Below are positions 53,744-61,808 of a stretch of DNA of 64,000 nt, piece after piece. Origin of the DNA: Alistipes_A hominis. Its GTDB lineage: Bacteria; Bacteroidota; Bacteroidia; Bacteroidales; Rikenellaceae. Where the stretch lies: the NCBI RefSeq assembly GCF_014288115.1, contig NZ_JACOOK010000003.1, forward strand, positions 248,001 through 312,000, given 5' to 3'. How positions within the stretch are numbered: position 1 is the stretch's first letter; every line of letters begins with the position of its first letter. The translations under genes and the position numbers were made by a program. A model generated the notes under the pieces. The model saw only the letters and a list, made by a program, of their open reading frames with translations, had not been told where the DNA came from and ran no database searches.

Positions 53744-54101
53744 CAGGCTTTTATGATTTTTGGGGTTAAAAACAAATCTCCGTGCACGGGCACGACTTTA
53801 ATATGTCAAAGGTAGGAATTATTTTTAAAAAAGAAAACGGCGTCTGAAAATTTACGACTTTAATTAGTATTTGCTTGATTGTAAATAATATGACTGAAAA
53901 TAACAGAGGTTGGTTTTCCTCCGGGACAGTAAAGGCCGTACTTCGTAGCGCATTCGTTCTTTTCGGGGGACAAATTGAAGATAGTTTGTAAAATCTTTTG
54001 AATATGAAATATTTTGGCTTATATTTCAGTGATCCGAAGCGAAACGTTGCAACTTTTTCGGGGTCGGAAGAAGGTTTATCGTTGAACAATCATACGGTTT
54101 T
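53744..54101. other. AT-rich intergenic region between divergent genes
   Basis: 358 bp. Holds the -7 box of the DUF1080 operon (53807-53814). An open frame on the minus strand (53766-54089) overlaps this promoter and is not credible. No regulatory repeat was recognised. Confidence 0.5.
53807..53814 (-). promoter_or_regulatory. -7 promoter box for the DUF1080-Gfo/Idh/MocA-apbE unit
   Basis: TACCTTTG on the minus strand, 64 bp before the first start codon of the unit. Confidence 0.55.
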
Positions 54102-54872
54102 ATGAATAGAATAATAACGGTTTTTTTTGCAATATTACTATTGCAGACTGTTTCGGCCCGGGATTATCCCGTCCAGTTTTCGAAGAGAATTGAAAACAAC
54201 TTTGTCAAATGCCGGCTGGAGAATGTCCAGCCGGACGGCTCGATCAAACCGCTTTCCAATCTGGACGGAAAAACCGATATCGAAAACCTTTTTTTCGAAG
54301 ATTTCAACGCGCCCGTGGAATATTTTTTCAGATGGGAATCCAAGTACGGCCCCGAAGAGCCTTTGGGCTTTCGGATCGTGAAGGATTCGTCGGGGCGGCA
54401 TTACTTGCTGGAGGTCAAAAGTATTCCCAATTTCAAAGAGGTGAATAACAAGTTAGAAGAGGAGTTCCCTCTGCTCTTGATGTCGTTAAAAGGACTGGAT
54501 TCGATCGCCGACAGTACGGTTCGTCGGTATGGAAAGCACAACATGGCTATGTACGCAAAACGTCGGAAGGAGGCCCCGAAACGCTATCGGGTCGAGACCC
54601 GAACGTTTCGCATCGGCGACCGGTTCGCGGAGGCGTTGTATAATAAGTTCGTGAACTGGATCGACCGTTTCGACAGCAAGGCGGAAGGCCCCTCCGTAGG
54701 GTATTGGGCGACTTTCCGCTGCGTGGTCGACAACGAAGTCTGGACGCTGTCCTTAGACGACGAATTCACGGCCGACGCCGTCGCGCTGTCCGACCTTTGC
54801 CGGGAGATTATCGCGGATGCCGTCGCGGGCCGCCTGGACGAGGCGAAGTATCTGGAACGGTTGGGCGATTGA
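54102..54872 (+). CDS. Exported protein of unknown family
   Basis: 256 aa with a signal peptide (MNRIITVFFAILLLQTVSA, then RDYPVQF). The mature part is mixed alpha/beta and charged, with a Tyr/Trp-rich segment (FRWESKYGPEE), a basic patch (YAKRRKEAPKRYRVETRTFRIG) and an acidic end (LSDLCREIIADAVAGRLDEAKY). A DSSGRHYLLEVKS strand pattern is reminiscent of small periplasmic binding folds, but I recognise no family. No lipobox. Flanked by a divergent operon and a terminator, so monocistronic. Confidence 0.75.
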   Translation: MNRIITVFFAILLLQTVSARDYPVQFSKRIENNFVKCRLENVQPDGSIKPLSNLDGKTDIENLFFEDFNAPVEYFFRWESKYGPEEPLGFRIVKDSSGRHYLLEVKSIPNFKEVNNKLEEEFPLLLMSLKGLDSIADSTVRRYGKHNMAMYAKRRKEAPKRYRVETRTFRIGDRFAEALYNKFVNWIDRFDSKAEGPSVGYWATFRCVVDNEVWTLSLDDEFTADAVALSDLCREIIADAVAGRLDEAKYLERLGD

Positions 54873-54895
54873 CGATTTTTCTTCCGAAATAAATA

Positions 54896-54950
54896 TCCCC
54901 CTGCCCGTGCGGTTTTCGTCTGCGCGGACAGGGGAATGTTTTTGTTTTCT
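54896..54950 (+). terminator. Terminator after the unknown exported protein
   Basis: CCCCTG.CCGTGCG pairs with TGCGCGG.CAGGGG, followed by TGTTTTTGTTTT. Confidence 0.75.
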
Positions 54951-55003
54951 CCCCGGCCGGAAGACGGGGAGCCGGTTTTATCGTATTCCGGACGGGCGGC
55001 GGA

Positions 55004-55828
55004 TTAGCGTCCCCGGTCGAAGAATTTTTTGAAGAAGAGCCACTGGTAGTCGATCGAGTTGTTCCAGTAGAGGCCGTCGTGCACGCCCGGCCGCACGATG
55101 TAGTCGTGGTCGATCCCGCGCTCCATCAGCTTGTCGTGGAAGTTGCGGTTTACTTCGGCGAAAAAGTCGCCGTAACCGCAGTCGATGATCAACGCCAGGT
55201 CGCCGTTGGCGATGCTGTCGATCTGGTTGATCGCCGCGTAGTCGTCCCAGCGCTTCGGATTGTCGGCCTTTTCGCCCAGCGCTTTTTTCATCTCCCAGTT
55301 GTCCGGGAACGGGCGGATGTCCAATCCCCCGCTGGTCGATCCGGCGGCCCCGAAGCGGTCTTTATGGCGCAGCGAAAGCCACATGGCGCCGTGCCCGCCC
55401 ATGCTCAGACCGGTGATGGCCCGTCCGCTGCGATCGGCGCGCGTATGGTAACGGGCGTCTATGTCGCGGAGCAATTCCTGCGATACGAAGGTTTCGTAAC
55501 GCATCGACGGATCGACGGGGCTGTCCCAGTACCAGCTGTTCTTGCCGTCCGGGCATACGACGATCACGCTGTCGCGTTCGGCCAACTGCACCAGTTCGGG
55601 TTTCACCTGCAGCCAATTGGCGGCATAGCCGCTGTAACCGTGCAGCAGGTAGAGCACCGGGTAGGCCGGCCCCGTTTTCGTCCGGGCGCCGTCGGGTACG
55701 ACTACCACTACTTCGACTCCTTTGTTCATCGACGCGCTCCAGACCGACAGCGTATCCACGGTCGCGGCCTGCGCGAAAGCGGCCGAAAATAACGCAACCG
55801 ACAGCAAGATCAAATTCCTTACTTTCAT
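55004..55828 (-). CDS. Secreted esterase D/feruloyl-esterase-like alpha/beta hydrolase
   Basis: 274 aa, signal peptide MKVRNLILLSVALFSAAFAQA. Alpha/beta-hydrolase of the 'esterase' (PF00756) family: YPVLYLLHGYSGYAANWL (oxyanion region), nucleophile Ser in ITGLSMGGHGAMWLS near residue 146, Asp in IIDCGYGDFF near 220, His in RPGVHDGLYW near 250. Family members release acetyl, feruloyl or fatty-acid esters from polysaccharides or trehalose. A second, metal-like LDIRPFPDNW segment is unremarkable. Monocistronic, convergent with the unknown exported protein. Confidence 0.9.
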   Translation of the reverse strand: MKVRNLILLSVALFSAAFAQAATVDTLSVWSASMNKGVEVVVVVPDGARTKTGPAYPVLYLLHGYSGYAANWLQVKPELVQLAERDSVIVVCPDGKNSWYWDSPVDPSMRYETFVSQELLRDIDARYHTRADRSGRAITGLSMGGHGAMWLSLRHKDRFGAAGSTSGGLDIRPFPDNWEMKKALGEKADNPKRWDDYAAINQIDSIANGDLALIIDCGYGDFFAEVNRNFHDKLMERGIDHDYIVRPGVHDGLYWNNSIDYQWLFFKKFFDRGR

Positions 55829-55901
55829 AATTTTTTGTTTTTCACCGATTTATGTTGGAAATAGAATTTTGTTCACAGAAAATCCGGGCGAAACGGTCGT
55901 T

Positions 55902-55909
55902 CAAAGTTA
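55902..55909 (-). promoter_or_regulatory. -7 promoter box for the esterase gene
   Basis: TAACTTTG on the minus strand, 74 bp before the ATG; divergent from the trpB2 leader. Confidence 0.5.
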
Positions 55910-55926
55910 AAAATATTTTGCCTGAT

Positions 55927-55959
55927 TTTGCGGGGTTTCCGTTTTTTTCGTTACATTTG
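55927..55959 (+). promoter_or_regulatory. Promoter of the trpB2 attenuator leader
   Basis: -33 TTTG (55927-55930) and -7 TACATTTG (55952-55959) with a 21-bp spacer. Transcription would start about 10 nt before the leader peptide ORF. Confidence 0.7.
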
Positions 55960-55972
55960 CGGTCGGTAAACG

Positions 55973-56038
55973 ATGATATTCATGGATCTTCCGGTGAACG
56001 ATAAATTTTGGTGGCGCTCGCATCTGAAACGATCGTGA
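55973..56038 (+). CDS. Tryptophan leader peptide
   Basis: 21-codon ORF M-I-F-M-D-L-P-V-N-D-K-F-W-W-R-S-H-L-K-R-S with two adjacent TGG codons at 56009-56014 and a TGA stop at 56036-56038. A second in-frame ATG is at 55982. Two Trp in 21 residues, adjacent and placed about 20 nt before the stop, followed by a terminator hairpin, is the classical layout of trp-operon leader peptides. The role is charged tRNA-Trp sensing rather than a functional peptide. Confidence 0.8.
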   Translation: MIFMDLPVNDKFWWRSHLKRS

Positions 56039-56114
56039 GAGGCTTCACCGTGCGAGGAAAGGATCCGCAACATAATGCATAGGGCTGTCGAACTCACGAC
56101 AGCCCTTGTTTTTT
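56033..56114 (+). promoter_or_regulatory. Transcription attenuator (terminator and alternative antiterminator)
   Basis: Terminator: AGGGCTGTCG (56081-56090) pairs with CGACAGCCCT (56097-56106), loop AACTCA, then TTTTTT. Alternative: TCGTGAG (56033-56039, spanning the leader stop codon) pairs perfectly with CTCACGA (56093-56099), taking part of the loop and 3' arm of the terminator. A further CTCGCA/TGCGAG pairing (56017-56022 with 56051-56056) can form upstream. Stalling at the Trp codons would leave 56033-56039 free; reaching the stop codon would cover it. Confidence 0.75.
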
Positions 56115-56145
56115 CGGTACGACAAACATTCAAAACATAAAAGAT

Positions 56146-57516
56146 ATGAGCACGAGAACGAAACGATTTATCCTTCCGGAAAGCGAAATTCCGACCCAAT
56201 GGTACAATATCGCGGCCGACATGCCGAACAAGCCGATGCCGCCGCTCAATCCGCAGACCCGCGAGCCGCTGCGCGCTTCGGATCTCTATCCGATCTTCGC
56301 CAAAGCGCTGGCCGATCAGGAGATGAACCAGACCGACGCGTGGATCGACATTCCGGAGGCGGTCCGGGAGCAGTACAAGAACTACCGTTGTACGCCGCTG
56401 GTACGGGCTTACGAGCTGGAAAAGGCGTTGGGCACTCCGGCGCATATCTATTTTAAGAACGAAAGTGTCAGCCCGGTAGGGTCGCACAAGCTGAATTCGG
56501 CCATCGCGCAGGCTTATTTCTGCAAACAGGAGGGGATTACCAACATCACGACCGAAACCGGCGCGGGCCAGTGGGGCGCCGCGCTGTCGTACGCGGCCAA
56601 GGCGTTCGGTCTCGAATTGGCTGTCTACATGGTCAAAATCAGTTACGAACAGAAGCCTTACCGCCGTTCGATCATGCAGACGTTCGGCGCGCAGGTGACC
56701 GCTTCGCCGTCGATGTCGACCAAGGCGGGCCGCAAGATCCTGACCGACCATCCGAACTACCAGGGTTCGCTCGGGACGGCTATTTCCGAGGCGATCGAAC
56801 TGGCGATGAGCACGCCGAACTGCAAATATACGCTCGGCTCGGTATTGAGCCACGTGACGCTGCACCAGACGATTATCGGCCTCGAAGCCGAGAAACAGAT
56901 GGCGATGGCCGGCGAATATCCCGACATCGTGATCGGCTGTTTCGGCGGCGGATCGAATTTCGGCGGCATTTCGTTCCCGTTCATGCGGCACAACATCCTG
57001 TCGGGCAAAAAGACGCGTTTCATCGCCGCCGAACCGAACTCGTGTCCGAAACTGACGCGCGGCGTGTTCCGCTACGATTTTGGCGACGAGGCAGGCTACA
57101 CGCCGCTGCTGCCGATGTTCACGCTCGGACATAATTTCGCCCCGGCCAACATCCATGCCGGCGGACTGCGCTACCACGGAGCGGGCGTGATCGTGTCGCA
57201 ACTGCTGAAAGACAAGATGATGGAAGCGGTCGATATCGCGCAGTTGGACAGCTTCGAGGCGGGCTGCCTGTTCGCGCAGACCGAAGGCATCATCCCCGCT
57301 CCCGAATCGTGCCATGCGATCGCGGCGGCCGTCGACGAAGCTAACAAATGCAAGGAGAGCGGCGAACAGAAGGTGATCCTGTTCAACCTGTCCGGACACG
57401 GTCTGATCGACATGGCGTCGTACGACAAATACATCGCCGGCGACCTGATGAACTACACGCTGACCGACGAGCAGATCGCCGAAAACATCAAGGAGCTCGA
57501 CACGATGAAATTGTGA
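56146..57516 (+). CDS. trpB: Tryptophan synthase beta chain, type 2 (TrpB2)
   Basis: 456 aa, longer than TrpB1 (about 400 aa), with the TrpB2 N-terminal extension (ESEIPTQWYNIAADMP). PLP-dependent: Schiff-base Lys K115 in SPVGSHKLNSA, TETGAGQWGAALSYA, phosphate-binding FGGGSNFGG, and HAGGLRYHGAGVIVS. Joins indole (or a derivative) with serine; type-2 enzymes often work without TrpA, as a rescue route for free indole or on other substrates. No other trp gene adjoins it. Expression appears controlled by the tryptophan attenuator directly upstream. A strong terminator follows. Confidence 0.96.
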   Translation: MSTRTKRFILPESEIPTQWYNIAADMPNKPMPPLNPQTREPLRASDLYPIFAKALADQEMNQTDAWIDIPEAVREQYKNYRCTPLVRAYELEKALGTPAHIYFKNESVSPVGSHKLNSAIAQAYFCKQEGITNITTETGAGQWGAALSYAAKAFGLELAVYMVKISYEQKPYRRSIMQTFGAQVTASPSMSTKAGRKILTDHPNYQGSLGTAISEAIELAMSTPNCKYTLGSVLSHVTLHQTIIGLEAEKQMAMAGEYPDIVIGCFGGGSNFGGISFPFMRHNILSGKKTRFIAAEPNSCPKLTRGVFRYDFGDEAGYTPLLPMFTLGHNFAPANIHAGGLRYHGAGVIVSQLLKDKMMEAVDIAQLDSFEAGCLFAQTEGIIPAPESCHAIAAAVDEANKCKESGEQKVILFNLSGHGLIDMASYDKYIAGDLMNYTLTDEQIAENIKELDTMKL

Positions 57517-57544
57517 TTCGAAAATAGTTTATAAGAGAATACTG

Positions 57545-57583
57545 AAATGCCCTCCTATTTTCGTTTGGAGGGCATTTCTTTTA
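57545..57583 (+). terminator. Terminator after trpB2
   Basis: 11-bp perfect stem (AAATGCCCTCC / GGAGGGCATTT), T-rich tail. Confidence 0.9.
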
Positions 57584-57640
57584 TTGGAGAATCAATTGCA
57601 CGGTTTGACGATTATCGATTTTGGTAATCAAATTCAATTT

Positions 57641-58144
57641 TTATTTATTCTTCTGTTTGAGGAAATCTTTTGCTTTTCGTTTAAATATAATCTTTTGCAA
57701 TCCGTTTTTTAAAGGATTATTCGCATAAATCAAATGTCCTTTTTTTATGATAAAAACCGGAAAATCTCTGGCGAGATTATACCGGTGTCTGTTGGCTATG
57801 AAAAAAGCATTGTTTTTGTCATATAAAACGGTGGCGCGAGGCGCTATTTTTTGAATATAGTATGATAACGTAATGGAATCTTGAGAATAAACGATATAGC
57901 ACACGTTAGAGTATGATTTCAGAAATTTCTCCGTTTCTTCCATTGCTGCAATGCAGGAGGAACAGTCGAAATTATAACATGCAAATAAATATGAAGTACT
58001 GTCGCATATGATATTTCCTTGATGTACCGTATCGTATATGACACTCATCAGACAACATGATTCATCGGCAGGAGCTATCAATTCGGTTCCTTTTGCACAA
58101 CTATTCAAGTAACTTAAGAGGCAAATGGCTAAGATCCATTTCAC
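57641..58144 (-). CDS. Thioredoxin-like lipoprotein
   Basis: 167 aa. Lipobox LNSC after a short hydrophobic n-region (MKWILAICLLSYLNSC). Thioredoxin-like strand-helix with CxxC: FACYNFDCSSCIAAMEE near residues 54-70, then NVCYIVYSQDS and ARATVLYDKN strands and a cis-Pro-like DFPVFII near 128. C-terminus strongly basic (FKRKAKDFLKQKNK). AT-rich, like its partner. Its start codon overlaps the stop codon of the propeller gene by 4 bp (ATGA), so the two are coupled. Probable periplasmic thiol partner; target unknown. Confidence 0.75.
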   Translation of the reverse strand: MKWILAICLLSYLNSCAKGTELIAPADESCCLMSVIYDTVHQGNIICDSTSYLFACYNFDCSSCIAAMEETEKFLKSYSNVCYIVYSQDSITLSYYIQKIAPRATVLYDKNNAFFIANRHRYNLARDFPVFIIKKGHLIYANNPLKNGLQKIIFKRKAKDFLKQKNK

Positions 58145-59166
58145 TTGTCAGTCATTTTGTAAGAAAAAACTTCCGGTTGCGGAGCAATAGAAAGTGCGTA
58201 TAATGTGCTGTCATTTGCCATGTCGATCGAAATGCAATCTTGATCCATAAAATAACGTGCTACCGGTGTGCCGTCCCATGTAAAAATATGCAGTGCATTT
58301 CCTTGGTTGGCTCGCTTTTCCGATAAGGTGCGTCCGGAAAACAATCCGATGATCCATTGATCCGTAACGGCAAGATCTACATAACCGTACATACATTCGG
58401 CTTCCAGTCCGACATTCCCTTTGACAATTTTTGTTTTAGGTTCGAAAAGCATGGGTCCTTTGATAAAAAAAGCCTGAGTCGTATCATTTGAATGAAAAAC
58501 CTCTATTTGATCGGCATATCTACATGCAATTGCATACGACCGGTTGTTGGGACTTGCCTTGACGACGCCTATATAAGCCTGATTAACCTGCGGGTTGGCT
58601 GTTCGGGCAGAAGATATTTGCGGAGAACAGCCTATTTTCGCTTTGATTTCTCCCTTTTGGTTGAATTTGATTACCCGGCAATCTTCGAAACGACCCGTGC
58701 CGACAAACAAAGAGTCTTCCGTTCGAGCGATGCATTCCATCGGTAGCAGATCTTCCCTTAACTGCATTTTTTGTGCGTAACCGGTTGCTTGTTGTAAAGC
58801 TTCGGGCAAATTGACCCGCATGATTTCAGAGGTAACCACGTCGTGAATATAAAAATTGCCTGACGAATCCGGAGCTGATAATGACCAAGCTCCCAATAGT
58901 TCATAAGGTCCCCGGCCTTTTGCGACGATGGTTTGCTGTCGCCCTGTTTTCTTTGAAAAAAGGATAACTTGGTTTTCCCTGCTCAGATCCTTGAATGCGA
59001 ACAGCGAATCGTAATCGTAGATGCGTGTGGGATAACTTAACGAATCGGCTATTTGCAAAGAGGTCAGTCGAATCGAATCAGTTAAAGGAAATTCCGAAAA
59101 ACTTTTGATTTGTCGGAATTCCTTGGAATTTTTGCAACCGGTCATTATTGCAACGAGCAATAGCAA
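58141..59166 (-). CDS. 6-bladed beta-propeller lipoprotein with frameshifted signal peptide
   Basis: 341 aa in the open frame from a TTG at 59166; lipobox IMTGC at once. Propeller blades with SLSYPTRIYDYDSLFAF, GRGPYELLGAWSLSAPDSSGNFYIHD, LRMNLP-type turns and PNNRSYAIACRYADQIEVF, typical of Bacteroidota 6-bladed propeller lipoproteins (BF2867-like). In the +1 frame upstream, ATG 59188 begins M-L-K-K, but the A8 tract at 59176-59183 shifts the frame; with seven A it would read MLKKWSILLLLVAIMTGC, a perfect lipoprotein signal. So either a sequencing slip, a phase-variable tract or a start at TTG. Overlaps the thioredoxin-like gene. Confidence 0.8.
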   Translation of the reverse strand: MLLLVAIMTGCKNSKEFRQIKSFSEFPLTDSIRLTSLQIADSLSYPTRIYDYDSLFAFKDLSRENQVILFSKKTGRQQTIVAKGRGPYELLGAWSLSAPDSSGNFYIHDVVTSEIMRVNLPEALQQATGYAQKMQLREDLLPMECIARTEDSLFVGTGRFEDCRVIKFNQKGEIKAKIGCSPQISSARTANPQVNQAYIGVVKASPNNRSYAIACRYADQIEVFHSNDTTQAFFIKGPMLFEPKTKIVKGNVGLEAECMYGYVDLAVTDQWIIGLFSGRTLSEKRANQGNALHIFTWDGTPVARYFMDQDCISIDMANDSTLYALSIAPQPEVFSYKMTDK

Positions 59167-59209
59167 TATCGACCATTTTTTTTAGCATAACGATTTAATA
59201 ATATGTTGA

Positions 59210-60121
59210 TTAACTTTTCTGATGCAGGTGTACGTCCATCTGCGGGAACGGAATGTTCAGCCCGACTTCGGCGAAGCGCTTGTATACTTTTTCGTTCATG
59301 TCGAAAAAGACGCTCCAGAAATTGTCGGTGCTGGTCCATACGCGTACGACGATGTTAACCGAACTGTCGCCGAGGCTCGACAGCGCGATGAAATGGGCCG
59401 GTTCGGGAAGTATCCGGTCGTCCTGTTCGAGCAACTCGGCGATCGTGGCTTTCGCCTTGTCGTAGTCGTCGCCGTAACCGATGCCGAACGTCCACTCCAC
59501 GCGCCGCCGGTTCTCCTTCGAATAGTTGTTGATAATGCCGGTCGATATGCCGCCGTTCGGAATCATGATCGTTTTGTTGTCCGGCGTGTTGATGATCGTG
59601 TTGAATAGTTGGATCTCTTTGACCGTGCCGGTCTGTCCCTGCGCTTCGATGAAGTCACCTACATGGAATGGCTTGAATATAAGGATCATAACGCCTCCTG
59701 CGAAGTTCTGCAACGTACCGCTCAACGCCATGCCGATCGCCAGACCGGCCGATGCGAAGATCGCGACGAACGACGTGGTGTCGATACCGAGGATGCTGAT
59801 GATCGTGATAATCAGAAACAGCGTCAGCGAGATGCTCACCAGGCTCATCAGGAAACTTTTGAGCGAAGCGTCTACCTCTCGTTTGGTCAGCATTTTGCGC
59901 AGGATGTTTTTCAGGTAGCGGATGATCCAGCGGCCGATCGCCAGGATGACCAGGGCGATCAGGATACGGGCCGAGATGTCGAGGGCGCCCCGGATGATCA
60001 TGCTAATGACTTCTTCTCCCGACATGTGGGACAGGGCGGTCAGTTTTTCCGCGATTTTTTCTTTGTGCGTCGAGTCGGCCACGATCGTTTGCGCCGACAT
60101 CCATAGCGATGAAAGAGTCAT
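59210..60121 (-). CDS. Mechanosensitive channel of small conductance (MscS family)
   Basis: 303 aa. N-terminal hydrophobic helices including ILIALVILAIGRWIIRYL and FLMSLVSISLTLFLIITIISIL, the pore-lining glycine/alanine helix FVAIFASAGLAIGMALSGTLQNFAGGVMILIF-like segment (about 128-160), then the cytosolic beta domain (FKPFHVGDFIEAQGQTGTVKEIQLFNTIINTPDNKTIMIPNG, abridged here) and a C-terminal alpha/beta region. Opens on membrane tension to release solutes during osmotic downshock. 12 bp after the SDR gene, so possibly the tail of the steroid-type operon. No extra regulatory domain. Confidence 0.93.
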   Translation of the reverse strand: MTLSSLWMSAQTIVADSTHKEKIAEKLTALSHMSGEEVISMIIRGALDISARILIALVILAIGRWIIRYLKNILRKMLTKREVDASLKSFLMSLVSISLTLFLIITIISILGIDTTSFVAIFASAGLAIGMALSGTLQNFAGGVMILIFKPFHVGDFIEAQGQTGTVKEIQLFNTIINTPDNKTIMIPNGGISTGIINNYSKENRRRVEWTFGIGYGDDYDKAKATIAELLEQDDRILPEPAHFIALSSLGDSSVNIVVRVWTSTDNFWSVFFDMNEKVYKRFAEVGLNIPFPQMDVHLHQKS

Positions 60122-60133
60122 ATTCGATTGATT

Positions 60134-61012
60134 TTAGTATTTTAAAGATCGAAAATAAGTTTCTGTTTCGGGAATCGCTCGTGTCGTCAGTTGCAAAATC
60201 TGTTTCCAGAGATGTTTCCGACAGGGGTGATTCACGACCGAATCCGAAATCCGGCGTGCCTTGCCGTTCCGCCAGTAGAGGCCGTTTCCGCTGACCGGGA
60301 GCTTTCCGCAGGCCAGTTGCAGAGCCGTTTCGGCGCCTTGTTCGGGCGTCTTGATCAGCGGACGGAACAGCAGGTCGGCGATCGGGTCGAACCAGCGGTG
60401 CATCGTAATCATGTTTGTGTCGACGATGCCCGGATCGGCTGCGAAAACGCCGATGCCCTGGCGGGCGACCCGCTCGCGCAATTCGAGCGAGAACAGCAGC
60501 AGGGCCAGTTTCGAAGTGCCGTAAGCTCGGAAACGAGCGTAACGCTCCGGATCGGGTTCGAGCAGTCGGTCGTCGACTCGGCCGATCCGGTAGGTGCACG
60601 ACAGCGTATTTACGATGCGGCTGCCGGGGTGCATCAGCGGCAGCAGGGCGAGCGTCAGCGCGGCCGTTCCGACGCAGTTGACGCCGACGGTTTGTTCGAA
60701 GCCGTCGGCCGTCAGACCGAACGTGCCGTTCATCGTTCCGGCGTTGTTCAGCAGGACGTCGATTCTTTGTCCCCGCGCTTTCAGTTCTGCGGCGAAGCGG
60801 GCGATCGAATCCAGCGAGCCCAGATCCAGCGGCAGCAGCGAGATTTCCGGGTTGCCGCTCCGCTTGCGGATGCGCGTGAGGATCGGTTCCGATTTTTCCG
60901 GATTGCGGCAGGCCATCAGTACGCGGTATCCCTGCTTTGCGAGTCGTTCGGTCAACGCCTGGCCGATGCCGCCGCTGGCTCCGGTGACGATGTGTAACGG
61001 CTTATCTTCCAT
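60134..61012 (-). CDS. Short-chain dehydrogenase/reductase (retinol dehydrogenase-like)
   Basis: 292 aa from ATG 61012, which overlaps the end of the upstream SDR by 11 bp. Classical SDR: TGASGGIGQALTERL near 11-25, MACRNPEKSEPI (the Arg favours NADP), LLNNAGTMNG, Ser of NTLSCTYRIG, YxxxK in RAYGTSKLALLLF, and DPGIVDTNM. Length and the C-terminal helix resemble retinol/steroid dehydrogenases of the SDR superfamily. Candidate 3-hydroxysteroid dehydrogenase of the cluster, but SDR specificity cannot be read from motifs. Confidence 0.85.
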   Translation of the reverse strand: MEDKPLHIVTGASGGIGQALTERLAKQGYRVLMACRNPEKSEPILTRIRKRSGNPEISLLPLDLGSLDSIARFAAELKARGQRIDVLLNNAGTMNGTFGLTADGFEQTVGVNCVGTAALTLALLPLMHPGSRIVNTLSCTYRIGRVDDRLLEPDPERYARFRAYGTSKLALLLFSLELRERVARQGIGVFAADPGIVDTNMITMHRWFDPIADLLFRPLIKTPEQGAETALQLACGKLPVSGNGLYWRNGKARRISDSVVNHPCRKHLWKQILQLTTRAIPETETYFRSLKY

Positions 61013-61808
61013 AGCGGTAAAATTTTGCACGACGTTTGATCAGCCGGATCAGCCGCGACGGAACGAGCGCCGCGAGCGGCATGAACAGGTGGTTGACCGC
61101 GCCCGGCGTGACACACCGGCGTCCGGCGAACAGCGCGCGCAATCCTTTGCGGGCCAGCCGTTCGGGCCGCATCAGGATGCCGAGCCGCAGTCCGAGCCGC
61201 TGATAATGCCCGCTGAGGTTGTAGAGGTCGGTGGCTACCGCGCCCGGACAAACCGCCGTCACGCGTACGCCGTAATCGTAGAGTTCGTTATGAATCGCTT
61301 TTGAAAATTGTTTCAGGTAGCTTTTGGTCGCCGCATAGACCGAAATGCCCGGGAACGGCATACCGGCCGACATCGACGACATGTTCAGTATGTAGCCTTT
61401 GCCGCGCGCTTTCATCGCCGCGCCGAAATAGCGGCAAAGCATCGTTACGGTTTGTACGTGCAGGCCGATCATCCGTTCGATCCGGCGGCTGTCCGTTTCG
61501 GTCAGATCGTCGAAAAAGAATACGCCGGCGTTGTTGACCAGTACCTCCACTTCGAACCCCTGCTGCCGGGTGTATTCGAAAAGCGAGTCGGCGGCGTCCG
61601 CGAGCGACAGGTCGCGGCAAAGCCCGTCGGCCCGTACCCCGAACTGCCGACGGAGTTCCCGCGCCACTTCGGCGATCCGTAGCTCCTCGTTGCTTACGAG
61701 CAGCAGGTCGTAGCCTTTTTCGGCGAGCAGCCGGGCGTATTGGTAGCCGATTCCGGAACTCGCCCCGGTGACCAGGGCCAGGGGCGTCGGGCGTTGCTGT
61801 GCGTTCAT
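61002..61808 (-). CDS. Short-chain dehydrogenase/reductase (DltE/17-beta-HSD-like)
   Basis: 268 aa from ATG 61808, overlapping the flavin oxidoreductase stop by 4 bp (ATGA). TGASSGIGYQYARLLAEKG, LLLVSNEELRIAEV, VLVNNAGVFFFDDL, Ser of LNMSSMSAGMPF, YxxxK in VYAATKSYLKQF, and CPGAVATDLYN. A C-terminal basic, partly hydrophobic end (LIRLIKRRAKFY) may associate with membranes. Translationally coupled to the OYE-type reductase and to the second SDR, so all act together. Candidate hydroxysteroid dehydrogenase. Confidence 0.85.
   Translation of the reverse strand: MNAQQRPTPLALVTGASSGIGYQYARLLAEKGYDLLLVSNEELRIAEVARELRRQFGVRADGLCRDLSLADAADSLFEYTRQQGFEVEVLVNNAGVFFFDDLTETDSRRIERMIGLHVQTVTMLCRYFGAAMKARGKGYILNMSSMSAGMPFPGISVYAATKSYLKQFSKAIHNELYDYGVRVTAVCPGAVATDLYNLSGHYQRLGLRLGILMRPERLARKGLRALFAGRRCVTPGAVNHLFMPLAALVPSRLIRLIKRRAKFYRYGR

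Noticed and set aside
53766..54089. 107-codon frame in the intergenic region before the DUF1080 unit
   Set aside because: It overlaps the predicted promoter of the DUF1080 operon, has no domain similarity and no upstream signals.
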